A stretch of DNA of 64,000 bases from Nonomuraea muscovyensis (lineage in GTDB: Bacteria > Actinomycetota > Actinomycetes > Streptosporangiales > Streptosporangiaceae), in NCBI RefSeq assembly GCF_014207745.1, contig NZ_JACHJB010000005.1, forward strand, positions 209,144 through 273,143, in the 5' to 3' direction. A program made the translations under genes and the position numbers. The notes beneath the pieces are model-generated. The model was not told the DNA's origin. It made no database searches and saw only the letters and a program-made list of their open reading frames with translations. Shown here piece after piece: positions 1 through 8,350 of this stretch (position 1 is the stretch's first letter; every line of letters starts with the position of its first letter).

Positions 1-677
1 ACCTCCTCTGGCCCGCCGCCGGGAACGCCGTGTTCGTCATGGAGACCCGGGGCCACGGCGGCGCCAGCCCGCACGCCCCCGGCACGACCGGCGACCCGCA
101 CGGCAGCGCCCATGCCCAGGCGGCCGGCATGATGACGCGCGGCATCCTCGACCCGGACGACTACTACTACCGCCGCGTCTTCACCGACGCCGTCCGCGCG
201 GTGGACGCCGCGGCCGGGCACCCGGCGGTGGACGCCTCCCGCATCGTCGTCTCGGGCGGCAGCCAGGGCGGCGGCATCGCCCAGGCGACCGCCGCGCTGC
301 ACCCCCGGGTCGCCGCCGCGCTCATCGACGTGCCGTTCCTGACCCACTTCCGCCGGGCCGTGGAGATCACCGACGCCGAACCGTACCAGGAGCTCGTGCG
401 CTTCCTCGCCACCCGCAGGGAGGCGGGGGAGCAGGTGTTCCGCACGCTGGGCTACTTCGACGGCCTGCACTTCGCCGCCCGCGGCCAGGTGCCCGCCCTG
501 TACTCGGTCGCGCTGATGGACGACATCTGCCCGCCGTCCACGGTGTTCGCCGCCTACAACCACTGGCAGGGGCCCAAGGAGATCACCGTCTGGCCGTGGA
601 ACCGCCACGAGGGCGGCCAGGGCTACCAGCGTGAGGAGCAGCTCCGCTACCTGCACAAACTGCTCTCGGCGAGCTGA
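1..677 (+). CDS. Acetylxylan esterase (AXE1/cephalosporin-C deacetylase family), 5' truncated
   Basis: This is the C-terminal part of an alpha/beta hydrolase that removes acetyl groups from xylan or acetylated sugars. The frame is open from the window edge, so the true start lies outside. The visible catalytic set is typical of the family: the nucleophile motif GGSQGG (Ser codon near 261), the acid in MDDICPPST (near 519) and the base in NRHEGG (near 607). The N-terminal core strand VFVMETRGHG is also family-like. No signal peptide can be judged. A strong hairpin at 793-828 closes the gene. Substrate (acetylxylan, acetyl-oligosaccharide or cephalosporin C) cannot be decided from sequence. Confidence 0.9.
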   Translation, partial: LLWPAAGNAVFVMETRGHGGASPHAPGTTGDPHGSAHAQAAGMMTRGILDPDDYYYRRVFTDAVRAVDAAAGHPAVDASRIVVSGGSQGGGIAQATAALHPRVAAALIDVPFLTHFRRAVEITDAEPYQELVRFLATRREAGEQVFRTLGYFDGLHFAARGQVPALYSVALMDDICPPSTVFAAYNHWQGPKEITVWPWNRHEGGQGYQREEQLRYLHKLLSAS

Positions 678-792
678 CACCCCCACACTGCCGGACCGCG
701 AAGCGCAGGTGGCCCGGCCCGGCGCCGGCGTGGGACCACAGGCAGACCTCCACCTGTCCGGGCCCGGCCGGACGGTTCGAGGTCCGGACATG

Positions 793-828
793 CCACCGGC
801 CCGGTACGGCAGGGTACCGGGCCGGTGG
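793..828. terminator. Bidirectional hairpin terminator
   Basis: A perfect 15-bp inverted repeat (793-807 with 814-828, arm CCACCGGCCCGGTAC) encloses a 6-nt loop. It lies between the convergent esterase and HesB-like genes. There is no U-tract, as is usual in high-GC actinobacteria. Confidence 0.75.
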
Positions 829-848
829 GCGGAACGGGGCGGGCGGCG

Positions 849-1136
849 TCAGGTGGTCTGGTCGGTGACCAGGAAGGACACCGTCCCCTGGTCGTCCGCC
901 CCCGCATCGAGCGACTTGTCGTCCAGGACGGTCGCGGCCACGGGGTCGAGGTACACGCGGGCGCCCTCGGCCTCGACCACCTCGTCGGCGGGTTCGGGCC
1001 GGCTCGTCAGCGAAAGGGTCAGCGAATCCGTGCCCTCGCCCTGGGCCGCGATCCGGATGCCGCTCTGCGACGGCTCCGGAGCGGAGGCCGTAAGGTCGCG
1101 GATAGCCTGGGCTGCGTTGGCTGTCAGGGTGAGCAC
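849..1136 (-). CDS. HesB/IscA-like (A-type) protein lacking cysteines
   Basis: The small protein (95 aa) has the beta-rich fold pattern of A-type Fe-S carriers: LTLTANAAQAIRDL at the N-terminus, GIRIAAQG, a DxVVEAEGARVYLDP segment and a C-terminal beta strand SFLV. The three cysteines that bind iron or an Fe-S cluster in IscA/ErpA are all absent, so classical cluster transfer is unlikely. The GTG start is chosen because GAGGAGGA sits just upstream and the protein then begins exactly at the conserved LTLT strand; a longer frame reaches 1199. Such cysteine-less homologues occur in actinobacteria without a known role. Confidence 0.75.
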   Translation of the reverse strand: MLTLTANAAQAIRDLTASAPEPSQSGIRIAAQGEGTDSLTLSLTSRPEPADEVVEAEGARVYLDPVAATVLDDKSLDAGADDQGTVSFLVTDQTT

Positions 1137-1242
1137 TACGGCTCCTCCTCGTACTCGACGTACATGAGTTGCCTGCCCTTCCCGTTTCCGGGCGGTCAAA
1201 CCCTGTTCGTCCGAATTTCCGCTGAACAGCCGCCTGAAGCGC

Positions 1243-1902
1243 TCACAGCTCGGCGAACCGCTCCACGTCCTCCGTGCGGCCCGAGACGATGATGACGTCG
1301 TTGTACGTCAGCTCCGTCTCGGCCGTCGCGTAGGTGAACTCCTCGTCCGGGCTCTTGACCGCCACGATCGTGATGCCGTGCTTGCGGCGCAGGTTGGTCC
1401 GGCCCAGGGGGGCGCCCACGTACTCCTTCGGCGGGCGCGTCTTGGCCAGCGCGAAGTTCTCGTCCACCTGCATGAAGTCGAGCATCCGCCCGCTCACCAG
1501 GTGGGCGACCCGCTCGCCCATGTCGTGCTCGGGCAGCACCACGTGGTGGGCGCCGATCCGGCTCAGGATGCGCCCGTGCTGCTTGCTGACGGCCTTGGCC
1601 CAGATGTCGTTGATCTCCAGCTCGACCAGCAGCGACGCGGTCAGGATGCTCGCCTCGAGGTCGCCGCCGATCGACACCACCGCCCGGTAGAAGTCGGGCA
1701 CGCCGAGCTGCCGCAGCACCTCGATGTCCGTCGCGTCGGCCGCGGCGATCTGGGTGATCTGCCCGGCCAGCGCCTGGACGACCTTGGGCCGCCGGTCGAT
1801 GGCCAGCACTTCGGTGCCGTGCCTGGCCAGCTCCAGCGCCAGCGACGTGCCGAAGCGGCCCAGCCCGATCACCACGACGGGGTCGCTCGCCTTGTCACCC
1901 AC
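1243..1902 (-). CDS. TrkA-family K+ uptake regulatory protein (RCK domain)
   Basis: The 219-aa protein is a cytosolic ring-forming regulator of Trk/Ktr potassium channels. Residues about 8-125 form an RCK/TrkA-N Rossmann domain with the nucleotide-binding GLGRFG motif and the acidic end of strand 2 (LAIDRRP). Residues about 140-219 match a TrkA-C ligand domain. The GTG start has AGGTGTGAGCG upstream. No TrkH/KtrB membrane partner is in the window, so it acts on a distant channel. The CBS-domain gene lies 107 bp upstream on the same strand and may be cotranscribed, which fits nucleotide-controlled ion transport. Confidence 0.88.
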   Translation of the reverse strand: MGDKASDPVVVIGLGRFGTSLALELARHGTEVLAIDRRPKVVQALAGQITQIAAADATDIEVLRQLGVPDFYRAVVSIGGDLEASILTASLLVELEINDIWAKAVSKQHGRILSRIGAHHVVLPEHDMGERVAHLVSGRMLDFMQVDENFALAKTRPPKEYVGAPLGRTNLRRKHGITIVAVKSPDEEFTYATAETELTYNDVIIVSGRTEDVERFAEL

Positions 1903-2009
1903 CGCTCACACCTACTTCTCGGGTCGAAACGCCACGAACCGGGCTACCGTAACAGTCGCGCCGGCCGGGAGCGTCAGCGACGCCCCACCAGATCGTTTCG
2001 CCGGCTCGC

Positions 2010-2453
2010 TCACCGCTCCACCAGCCGGTCCACCAGCGCCTGCAGCGTGACGGCGCCCTGCAGCCCGCTGTCGTCCACCACCGCGACCAGCGGGCTGTGC
2101 GTGCGGGCCATCAGCGCCGCCAGCTCCAGCACCGTCGCGTCAGGGTCGGTCACCGGAAGCTCACGCGGCTTGGCCGGCAGGGCCTCGCGCACGGTGCGGT
2201 TCGCCAGCTTGTCCAGGAACGCGTCGGCGTGCGCCTCGTCCACCACCCGCGCCAGGGCCGGGTCGTCGAGGCAGTAACCGGGCACCGCCAGGCGCAACAC
2301 CTGCGTGCCCGGCAGGATGCTCGCCGGCAGGCCCCGCTCGTCCACCACGATCAGGCCCGGCAGATCCTGCTCGGCGAGCAGCCGGGCCGCCTCGATCACC
2401 GGCGTGTCGAGCCGGACGGTGGGGAAGTCGGCGACGAGATCTCTGGCGCGCAT
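2010..2453 (-). CDS. CBS-domain protein
   Basis: The 147-aa protein consists of two CBS motifs forming one Bateman module (residues about 1-60 and 80-147: MRARDLVADFPTV, LPGLIVVDERG, REALPAKPRELPV, SPLVAVVDDSG). Bateman modules bind adenosyl nucleotides and usually control an enzyme or transporter. The ATG is chosen over a longer frame reaching 2642 because GGGAGGCAGC precedes it and the upstream extension is low-complexity Pro/Arg. It lies upstream of the TrkA-like gene and probably forms a two-gene unit with it. Confidence 0.82.
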   Translation of the reverse strand: MRARDLVADFPTVRLDTPVIEAARLLAEQDLPGLIVVDERGLPASILPGTQVLRLAVPGYCLDDPALARVVDEAHADAFLDKLANRTVREALPAKPRELPVTDPDATVLELAALMARTHSPLVAVVDDSGLQGAVTLQALVDRLVER

Positions 2454-2533
2454 GCTGCCTCCCGGGACGACGACGTCGATGCCATGCTCCCACGTCCCCC
2501 ACCCGCTCCGACCGCGTGCCCGTACCCGGAGGC

Positions 2534-2594
2534 GGGGCCGCGGGGGTCGGGCCGGCGGGGGTGGGGCTGTGGGGGCAGGGCTGTGGAGGTGGGG
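2534..2594 (+). other. G-tract cluster, G-quadruplex candidate
   Basis: Eight runs of three to five G separated by 1-7 nt lie on the + strand (for example GGGGGTGGGGCTGTGGGGG). This satisfies the usual intramolecular G-quadruplex pattern. It sits in the 239-bp gap between the divergent CBS and desaturase genes. Confidence 0.5.
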
Positions 2595-2692
2595 CCAGCC
2601 ATACCCCGGACACGGGTGCCTGCCTGGGTCCGCGCCGCGCACGCGACCGCCATGCTGGGGTGATCATGCACCGACAGCACTTCGGAGGAATC

Positions 2693-3763
2693 GTGACGCC
2701 TGCTCGGACCACTCACCCCCCGGCCGCGGCCGGCGAGCGGCGAGGCAGCGACTTCGCGCGCCTGTCCCGCGCGGTCGCCCAGGCCGGTCTGCTGGACCGG
2801 CGGCCCGGCTACTACGCGGTCCGGGCGGCGGTGGTGGCCGGCCTGTTCGCCGGAGGCTGGGCGGCGTTCGCCGTCGTCGGCGACTCCTGGTGGCAGATCG
2901 CGGTCGCCGTGGTCCTCGCGGTCGCCTTCGGCCAGGTGGCGCTGCTGTCCCACGACCTGGCGCACGGCCAGGTGTTCCGCTCACGCCGCGCCGGCGCGCT
3001 CGCCGGGCGGCTCGCCGGCAACCTCGGCATCGGCCTCGGGTACGGCTGGTGGCAGGACAAGCACACCCGCCACCACGCCAACCCCAACCACGAGGACCAC
3101 GACCCCGACGTCGCCCCCGACGTGCTCGTCTGGTCGATCAAGCAGGCCGAGGCCAGCACGGGGCTCGTCCGGTTCCTGGGGAGATGGCAGGCGTTCCTGT
3201 TCTTCCCGCTGCTCACCCTGGAGGGCGTGAACCTGCACGTGTCCAGCGTGCGGTCGCTGCTGCGGGGCGACTCGCCGGTTCGGCAGCGGGGGCTCGAAGG
3301 GCTGCTGCTGTTCACCCATTTCGCCGCGTACGTGGGCGCCGTCCTCGCGGTGCTGCCCCTCGGGAAGGCGCTGGTCTTCATGGTGGTGCACCAGGCGTGC
3401 TTCGGCGTGTACCTGGGGTGCTCGTTCGCGCCCAACCACAAGGGCATGCCGGTGCTCACCGCCGAGGACGAGCTCGACTTCCTGCGCAAGCAGGTGCTCA
3501 CCTCGCGCAACGTGAGCGGCGGGCGGCTGCTGACCGCCGCGCTGGGCGGGCTGAACTACCAGATCGAGCATCATCTGTTCCCCAGCATGCCGACGCCCAA
3601 CCTGCGCCGGGCCCGGCCCCTGGTGCGCGAGCACTGCGCGTCCCTCGGCGTGCCGTACGTGGAGTGCGGCCTGCTGGCCTCCTGGGGACAGGCGCTGCGC
3701 CACCTCCACGCGGTCGGCGCGCCGCTCCGCCGTCCCTCCCGCCCCGCCGCCGAGCCGAGCTGA
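2693..3763 (+). CDS. Membrane fatty-acid / acyl-lipid desaturase
   Basis: The 356-aa integral-membrane di-iron enzyme introduces a double bond into acyl chains. The three histidine boxes are intact: HDLAHGQ (about residue 86), HTRHHANPNH (about 123-132) and the third box YQIEHHLFP (about 287). Hydrophobic pairs flank the boxes (about 40-85 and 205-240). The QIEHH form of the last box places it with DesA3-like and front-end type acyl-CoA/linoleoyl-CoA desaturases. The GTG start is preceded by GGAGGAATC; an in-frame ATG at 2666 is the alternative. No ferredoxin or oxidoreductase partner is adjacent. Confidence 0.9.
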   Translation: MTPARTTHPPAAAGERRGSDFARLSRAVAQAGLLDRRPGYYAVRAAVVAGLFAGGWAAFAVVGDSWWQIAVAVVLAVAFGQVALLSHDLAHGQVFRSRRAGALAGRLAGNLGIGLGYGWWQDKHTRHHANPNHEDHDPDVAPDVLVWSIKQAEASTGLVRFLGRWQAFLFFPLLTLEGVNLHVSSVRSLLRGDSPVRQRGLEGLLLFTHFAAYVGAVLAVLPLGKALVFMVVHQACFGVYLGCSFAPNHKGMPVLTAEDELDFLRKQVLTSRNVSGGRLLTAALGGLNYQIEHHLFPSMPTPNLRRARPLVREHCASLGVPYVECGLLASWGQALRHLHAVGAPLRRPSRPAAEPS

Positions 3764-3828
3764 CCCGCGGTCGAGGGGAGGCGCGGGCCGCGCCGCCGTG
3801 GCTGCGGGAGCTCGCCGGGAGCCGACGG

Positions 3829-4134
3829 TCAGGTGCGCGCGGTGACGATCATCTCGCCGCCGCCGTCCTCCGTCACCTGGTAGCCGGCGTCCGCCAGGAT
3901 CGTGCGCAGCGCCAGCCGCACCACGTTGCGGATCGTCGGGAACCTCGCCACGTCGTCGCCGCCGATCCCCGTGGCCGGACCCCATGACACCACCACGCCC
4001 CGCGCCGGGTCGTGCCGGACGCTGAGGCCGCCGTCGGCGTGCAGCGGGTGCCGTTCCACCGTGAACCCGGCGTTCTCCAGTTCGTGGCGCACGCGGCTCG
4101 CCAGGGCCGACGCGTCCTTCGGTGCGGGGTTCAC
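3829..4134 (-). CDS. Conserved hypothetical small protein
   Basis: The frame encodes about 101 aa from a GTG preceded by GGGAAGC. The sequence has an amphipathic N-terminus (SALASRVRHELENAGFTVERH), a GG..VSWGPATG turn and a second helix ending in ILADAGYQVTEDG. This two alpha-beta-beta style unit is seen in many small actinobacterial proteins of unknown function. No catalytic or metal motif is visible. It is convergent with the desaturase. A longer frame to 4182 is possible but adds only basic low-complexity sequence. Confidence 0.6.
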   Translation of the reverse strand: MNPAPKDASALASRVRHELENAGFTVERHPLHADGGLSVRHDPARGVVVSWGPATGIGGDDVARFPTIRNVVRLALRTILADAGYQVTEDGGGEMIVTART

Positions 4135-4292
4135 GGCGATCAGCTTCCCGCCGGAGGTCCGTCCATGCCTGCCGCGTCCCACGCCCGCCGCGTGAACGTC
4201 AGGGCCCCGTCCCCTCCCGGCGACGCATAGACCGCCGCGCTGCGGCTAGAGGATCTCCGACCGGCGGGCGACATGGAGGACAGGGAGCGCTG

Positions 4293-4928
4293 ATGACAGC
4301 ACAGAACACGGACGGGGTCGTCGGATGGGCGACGGGGCTCATGGAGTCGCTCGGCGCGCCGGGCGCCGGGCTCATCGTCGCCCTGGAGAACGTCTTCCCG
4401 CCGCTGCCCAGCGAGGTCATCCTCCCGCTGGCCGGATTCACCGCCGGCAAGGGCGAGATGGCGCTGTGGGAGGTGCTGGTGTGGACGACCATCGGCGCGC
4501 TGGCCGGCGCCCTCGTCCTCTACGGAGCCGGCGCGCTGCTCGGCAAGGACCGCACCCACGCCCTCGCCGCCAGGATCCCCCTGCTCAAGCCCGATGACCT
4601 GGACAAGGCCGAGGGCTGGTTCGACCGCCACGGCCGCAAGACCGTCTTCTTCGGGCGCATGGTGCCCGTCTTCCGGAGCGTGATCTCCGTCCCGGCCGGC
4701 CTGGACCGCATGCCGCTGGCCACCTTCGCCGTCCTCACCGCGCTCGGCAGCCTCATCTGGAACACCGCCCTGGTGCTGGCGGGCTACCTGCTGGGCGACA
4801 AGTGGGAGGTGGTGGACACCTACATGGGGATCTTCACCTACGTCGTGCTCGGCCTCGTCGCCCTGGCGCTCGCCGGGTGGATCTGGCGGCGTGTCGCCGA
4901 GTCACGCCGCGCCGCCGCCCGCCACTGA
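4293..4928 (+). CDS. DedA-family membrane protein
   Basis: The 211-aa protein has the DedA/SNARE-associated pattern: the re-entrant N-terminal motif ALENVFPPLPSEVILPLAG (about 31-49), a GALVLYGAGALLG segment, the conserved FFGRMVPVFRSVISVPAG loop (about 122-140) with the functional arginines, and two C-terminal membrane helices. DedA proteins contribute to proton-motive-force balance and to flipping of undecaprenyl phosphate or phosphatidylethanolamine in other bacteria. The ATG follows GGGAGCGCTG. It converges with the flavoenzyme gene 38 bp away. Confidence 0.9.
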   Translation: MTAQNTDGVVGWATGLMESLGAPGAGLIVALENVFPPLPSEVILPLAGFTAGKGEMALWEVLVWTTIGALAGALVLYGAGALLGKDRTHALAARIPLLKPDDLDKAEGWFDRHGRKTVFFGRMVPVFRSVISVPAGLDRMPLATFAVLTALGSLIWNTALVLAGYLLGDKWEVVDTYMGIFTYVVLGLVALALAGWIWRRVAESRRAAARH

Positions 4929-4966
4929 GCCGCCACTGGGTCGCCGCCGCGACCGCGGGCCGGCAC

Positions 4967-6379
4967 TCACAGTCCGTACGTCTCCAGCAGCCGCAGCCAC
5001 ACCTCGCTGACCGTCGGGAACGACGGCACCGCGTGCCAGAGACGCTCCAGCGGCACCTCCGCCGTGACCGCCACCGTCGCCGCGTGCAGCAGCTCGCCCA
5101 CGCCGGGCCCGACGAACGTCACCCCGAGCAGCACCCGCCGCTCCTCGTCCACCACGGCCTTGGCCCGGCCCCGGTAGCCGTCGCCGAGCAGGTAGGCGCC
5201 CGTCACCGACGCCAGGTCGTACTCGACCGCCCGCACCGTGAACCCGGCCGCGCGCGCCGCCGCCTCGGTGCGGCCCACCGAGCAGACCTGCGGGTCGGTG
5301 AAGACCACCTGCGGCGCCCCGTAGCCGTCGGCCAGGTCGCGCAGGGCGGGCAGGTCGTCGGGCTCGCCCTTGGCCCGGGCGACGATGACGTCGCCGCAGA
5401 TCCGGGCCTGGTACTTGCCCATGTGCGTGAGCAGCGCCCGGCCGTTGGCGTCGCCGACCGCGTACAGCCAGCCGTCCTCGACCCCCGTGGCCCGCATGCT
5501 GTCGTCGACCTCGATGCTCTCGCCCGGCCGCAGTCCGACGGTGTCCAGGCCGATCGCCGTGGTCGCCGGCCGGCGACCCGTGGCCACCAGCAGCTCGTCG
5601 GCCTCGATCGGCGGGCCGTCAGGCACGTGCACGGTCACCGGACCACCCGGCGCGGGGCGCTCCACCCGGCCGGGACCGGTGCGCAGCCGCACGTCGATGC
5701 CGGAGTCGGCGAACGACTCGGCCACCAGCTCGCCCGCGAACGGCTCCATCCTGGCCAGCAACCCGCCGCCGCGCACCAGCAACGTGGTGCGCCGCGCGCC
5801 GAGGCCGTGCATGGCCTGCGCCATCTCGCAGGCCACCACGCCGCCGCCGATCACGACCAGCCGCTCCGGCACGGCCGTGGCGGCGGTGACCTCGTGGCTG
5901 GTCCAGGGGGACGCCTCGCGCAGCCCCGGCACCGGCGGAACCGCGGCGGAGGTGCCCGTGGCGACGACCACGGCGTGCCGGGCGATCAGCACCCGCTCGC
6001 CGCCGTCGGGCGTGCCGACCCGCACCCGCCTGGGCCCGTCGAGCCGGCCGCTGCCCCGGACGAACGTGGCGGGCAGTCCGTCGACCCAGCCCACCTGCCC
6101 CGCGTCGTCGTAGAAGGAGACGGCCTCGTCGCGCCTGCCCAGCACCTTGCCGGCGTCGATCGGGCCGACCGTCAGCCCGGGCACCCGGCTCGCCTCGGCG
6201 GCCAGCTCCACCGGGCGCAGCAACGCCTTGCTGGGGACGCACGCCCAGTAGGAGCACTCGCCGCCCGCGAGCCGCTCCTCGACGACCGCGGCCGTGAGCC
6301 CGCCCCGGACGGCCCGGCCCGCGACGTTCTCCCCGGCGGGCCCGCCTCCGATCACGATCACGTCGAACTCGTCGCTCAT
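4967..6379 (-). CDS. FAD-dependent pyridine nucleotide-disulfide oxidoreductase
   Basis: The 470-aa protein belongs to the dihydrolipoamide dehydrogenase/mercuric reductase family. It has an N-terminal FAD Rossmann motif (VIVIGGGPAGENVAG), the redox-active CX4C pair in GGECSYWACVPSK (about 41-53), the NAD(P) Rossmann segment (VVIGGGVVACEMA, about 175), the second FAD motif (YAVGDANG) and a C-terminal dimerisation domain with HAVPSFPTVSE. The active-site motif differs from the GGTCLNVGCIPSK of true lipoamide dehydrogenases, so it is more likely a quinone/disulfide reductase of unassigned substrate. The ATG follows GGGAGGCAGAG. No 2-oxoacid dehydrogenase genes are nearby. Confidence 0.88.
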   Translation of the reverse strand: MSDEFDVIVIGGGPAGENVAGRAVRGGLTAAVVEERLAGGECSYWACVPSKALLRPVELAAEASRVPGLTVGPIDAGKVLGRRDEAVSFYDDAGQVGWVDGLPATFVRGSGRLDGPRRVRVGTPDGGERVLIARHAVVVATGTSAAVPPVPGLREASPWTSHEVTAATAVPERLVVIGGGVVACEMAQAMHGLGARRTTLLVRGGGLLARMEPFAGELVAESFADSGIDVRLRTGPGRVERPAPGGPVTVHVPDGPPIEADELLVATGRRPATTAIGLDTVGLRPGESIEVDDSMRATGVEDGWLYAVGDANGRALLTHMGKYQARICGDVIVARAKGEPDDLPALRDLADGYGAPQVVFTDPQVCSVGRTEAAARAAGFTVRAVEYDLASVTGAYLLGDGYRGRAKAVVDEERRVLLGVTFVGPGVGELLHAATVAVTAEVPLERLWHAVPSFPTVSEVWLRLLETYGL

Positions 6380-6499
6380 CTCTGCCTCCCGTGCGGTCAC
6401 ACCCGGCGTGCCGCACCAGCCTCTCAGATCTGCGGACGACGACGTGACGGTGGGTCGGCGGCGCCCGGAGGGGGCCCACGGCGCGCCGGGGGCGGGACG

Positions 6500-7114
6500 C
6501 TAGCGCACCTCCAGCCCCAGGGCGGCGGCCAGCACCGCCGCCTGGCGGAGGTCGATGACGGCGCCGTCCAGCGTGACCGTGTGCGGGTCGAGCCCGGTCA
6601 GCTCGGTGCCGCGCAGGTCGCAGCGGGTCAGGTCGGCGCCGTGCAGCCACGCCCCCGACAGGTCGCCCGCCCGGATCTCGGCGCCCTCCAGCCGGGCCCC
6701 GGTCAGGTCGGCCTCGCGCAGGCGCACGCCCTGGAAGGAGCTGCCGCGCAGGTCGGCGCCGGGCAGGCAGGCATAGGACCAGTCGCCTCCCTCGACCTTG
6801 AGCAACCCGAACGAGCAGCCGTCGAACATGCTGCCGGTCAGCTTGCACCCCGTGAAGGTGGCGTCGAAGAACGAGCAGCGCGAGAACGTGCAACCGGCGA
6901 ACAGGGCGTCCTCGTGGACCGACACGTTGAAGCGGACGTCGCGGAAGGTGCACTCCTCGAACGAGGAGCCTCGGTCGGTCGCCTCGGTCATGTCCACGTC
7001 GACGAACAACACCTGCCGGTGGACCTCGCCGGCGAGCTCACGCCCGTCCCAGTCGGCGGACCTGATCGTGGTGAGGGTCGGCGGCGAGGGTCGTCCGGAT
7101 CTCCGTTCGGCCAT
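6500..7114 (-). CDS. Pentapeptide-repeat protein
   Basis: The 204-aa protein is largely built of A(D/N)LXX-type pentapeptides, from about residue 50 (FEECTFRDVRF) to 185, with repeats such as ADLRGSSFQGVRLREADLTG. These form a right-handed quadrilateral beta-helix. MfpA and Qnr proteins of the same fold mimic DNA and protect gyrase from quinolones, but most actinobacterial pentapeptide proteins are uncharacterised. The tail DLRQAAVLAAALGLEV is a common cap of this subgroup. The ATG lacks a clear ribosome site; a GTG three codons upstream is possible. Confidence 0.82.
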   Translation of the reverse strand: MAERRSGRPSPPTLTTIRSADWDGRELAGEVHRQVLFVDVDMTEATDRGSSFEECTFRDVRFNVSVHEDALFAGCTFSRCSFFDATFTGCKLTGSMFDGCSFGLLKVEGGDWSYACLPGADLRGSSFQGVRLREADLTGARLEGAEIRAGDLSGAWLHGADLTRCDLRGTELTGLDPHTVTLDGAVIDLRQAAVLAAALGLEVR

Positions 7115-7178
7115 GCCGGTCACGCTAGCGGCCGGGCCCGACAGTCCCGGCCGGGCCCGGCCGGCCGGGAGCCGGGGA

Positions 7179-8342
7179 TCAGCCGGTGCGCTTGGCGATC
7201 GAGGTGATGAGCGGCTGCACGAGCTTGGCCGCCAGCGGCCCGAACGCCGCCAGGATGAGCACGTACGCGGCGGCCAGCGGCCCGAGGTCCGGGTGCACCC
7301 CGGCGGCCACGGCCAGACCGGCGATGACGATGTTGAACTCACCGCGCGGGATGAGCGCGATGCCGGCCCGCGCCTGGCCCGCCTTGGCGATGCCCGCCCG
7401 CCGGGCGGCGAACGCGCCCGTGAGCAACTTGGTGATCATGCTGATCACGGCCAGCAGCGCCGCCAGCCCGGCCACCGGGCCGATCTTGGTCGGGTCGGTC
7501 TGCAGGCCGAAGAAGACGAAGAACACCGCCGCGAACAGGTCGCGCAGCGGCTCCAGCAGGGCCAGCGCGTCGTGCGCGAGCTGCCCCGACAGCGCGATGC
7601 CGACGAGGAACGCCCCGACGGCCGCCGACACCTGGAGCTGCTGGGCGATGCCGGCCACGAGCAGCGCGAGGCCGACCACCTTCAGCAGCAGCACCTCGTT
7701 GTTGGGACTGGAGACGAACGCCTCGATGAACCGCCCGAACTTCAACGCGACCAGGAGCACCACGCTCACCGTCGCCAGCGCGATCGCCACCGTGACGGCG
7801 CCGCTCGCCAGGCTCAGCCCGGCCAGCATCGCCGTCAGGACCGGCAGGTAGATGGCCATCGTCAGGTCCTCGAAGACCAGCAGCGACAGCACGGTCGGGG
7901 TCTCGCGGTTGCCGACCCAGCCCAGGTCGGACAGCACCTTGGCGGTGATGCCCGACGAGGTGGCGTAGGTGACGCCGGCCATCGCCACGGCGGCGACGGG
8001 CCCCCAGCCGAGCAGCAGCGCGCAGATCGCGCCCGGCGCCGCGTTGAGCACCAGGTCGACGATGCCGGCCCGGGCGTTGCTCTTGAGGCTGGTGACCAGC
8101 TCGTCGGCGTTGTACTCCAGGCCCAGCGTGAGCAGCAGCAGCACGACGCCGATCTCGGCGCCGACGGAGATGAACTCCTCGCTGGTGGCCAGCGGCAGGA
8201 TGCCGCCCGTGCCGAACGCGAGGCCGGCGAGCAGGTAGAGGGGAATGGGGGAGATGCCGACCCGAAGGGCGAGCGCGCCGAGCACGCCGAGAGCCACCAG
8301 GACAGCGCCGAACTCCAGGAAGATGATCGCAGTGTGGTGCAA
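7179..8342 (-). CDS. CPA2-family cation:proton antiporter
   Basis: The 387-aa protein is a monovalent cation/proton antiporter membrane subunit (Na_H_Exchanger fold) with about 11-12 hydrophobic segments. It includes the re-entrant TSSGITAKVLSDLG region (about 130-143) and the conserved FFVFFGLQTDP segment. It begins with TTG, 8 bp after the stop of the TrkA-C subunit gene, so the two are cotranscribed and perhaps coupled. By family knowledge such pairs export K+ or Na+ in exchange for H+ under alkaline or osmotic stress. It has no cytosolic RCK domain of its own; this is supplied by the partner. Confidence 0.88.
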   Translation of the reverse strand: MHHTAIIFLEFGAVLVALGVLGALALRVGISPIPLYLLAGLAFGTGGILPLATSEEFISVGAEIGVVLLLLTLGLEYNADELVTSLKSNARAGIVDLVLNAAPGAICALLLGWGPVAAVAMAGVTYATSSGITAKVLSDLGWVGNRETPTVLSLLVFEDLTMAIYLPVLTAMLAGLSLASGAVTVAIALATVSVVLLVALKFGRFIEAFVSSPNNEVLLLKVVGLALLVAGIAQQLQVSAAVGAFLVGIALSGQLAHDALALLEPLRDLFAAVFFVFFGLQTDPTKIGPVAGLAALLAVISMITKLLTGAFAARRAGIAKAGQARAGIALIPRGEFNIVIAGLAVAAGVHPDLGPLAAAYVLILAAFGPLAAKLVQPLITSIAKRTG

Positions 8343-8350
8343 GCCAGGCC

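Noticed and set aside
1243..2453. Complete Trk/Ktr potassium uptake system
   Set aside because: Only the cytosolic RCK-type and CBS proteins are present; no membrane subunit is in the window.
4802..7207. Very long open frame (about 800 codons) on the + strand over the flavoenzyme and pentapeptide genes
   Set aside because: It is the antisense shadow of high-GC coding sequence; its translation is low-complexity Arg/His/Gly and the genes on the other strand have clear motifs.
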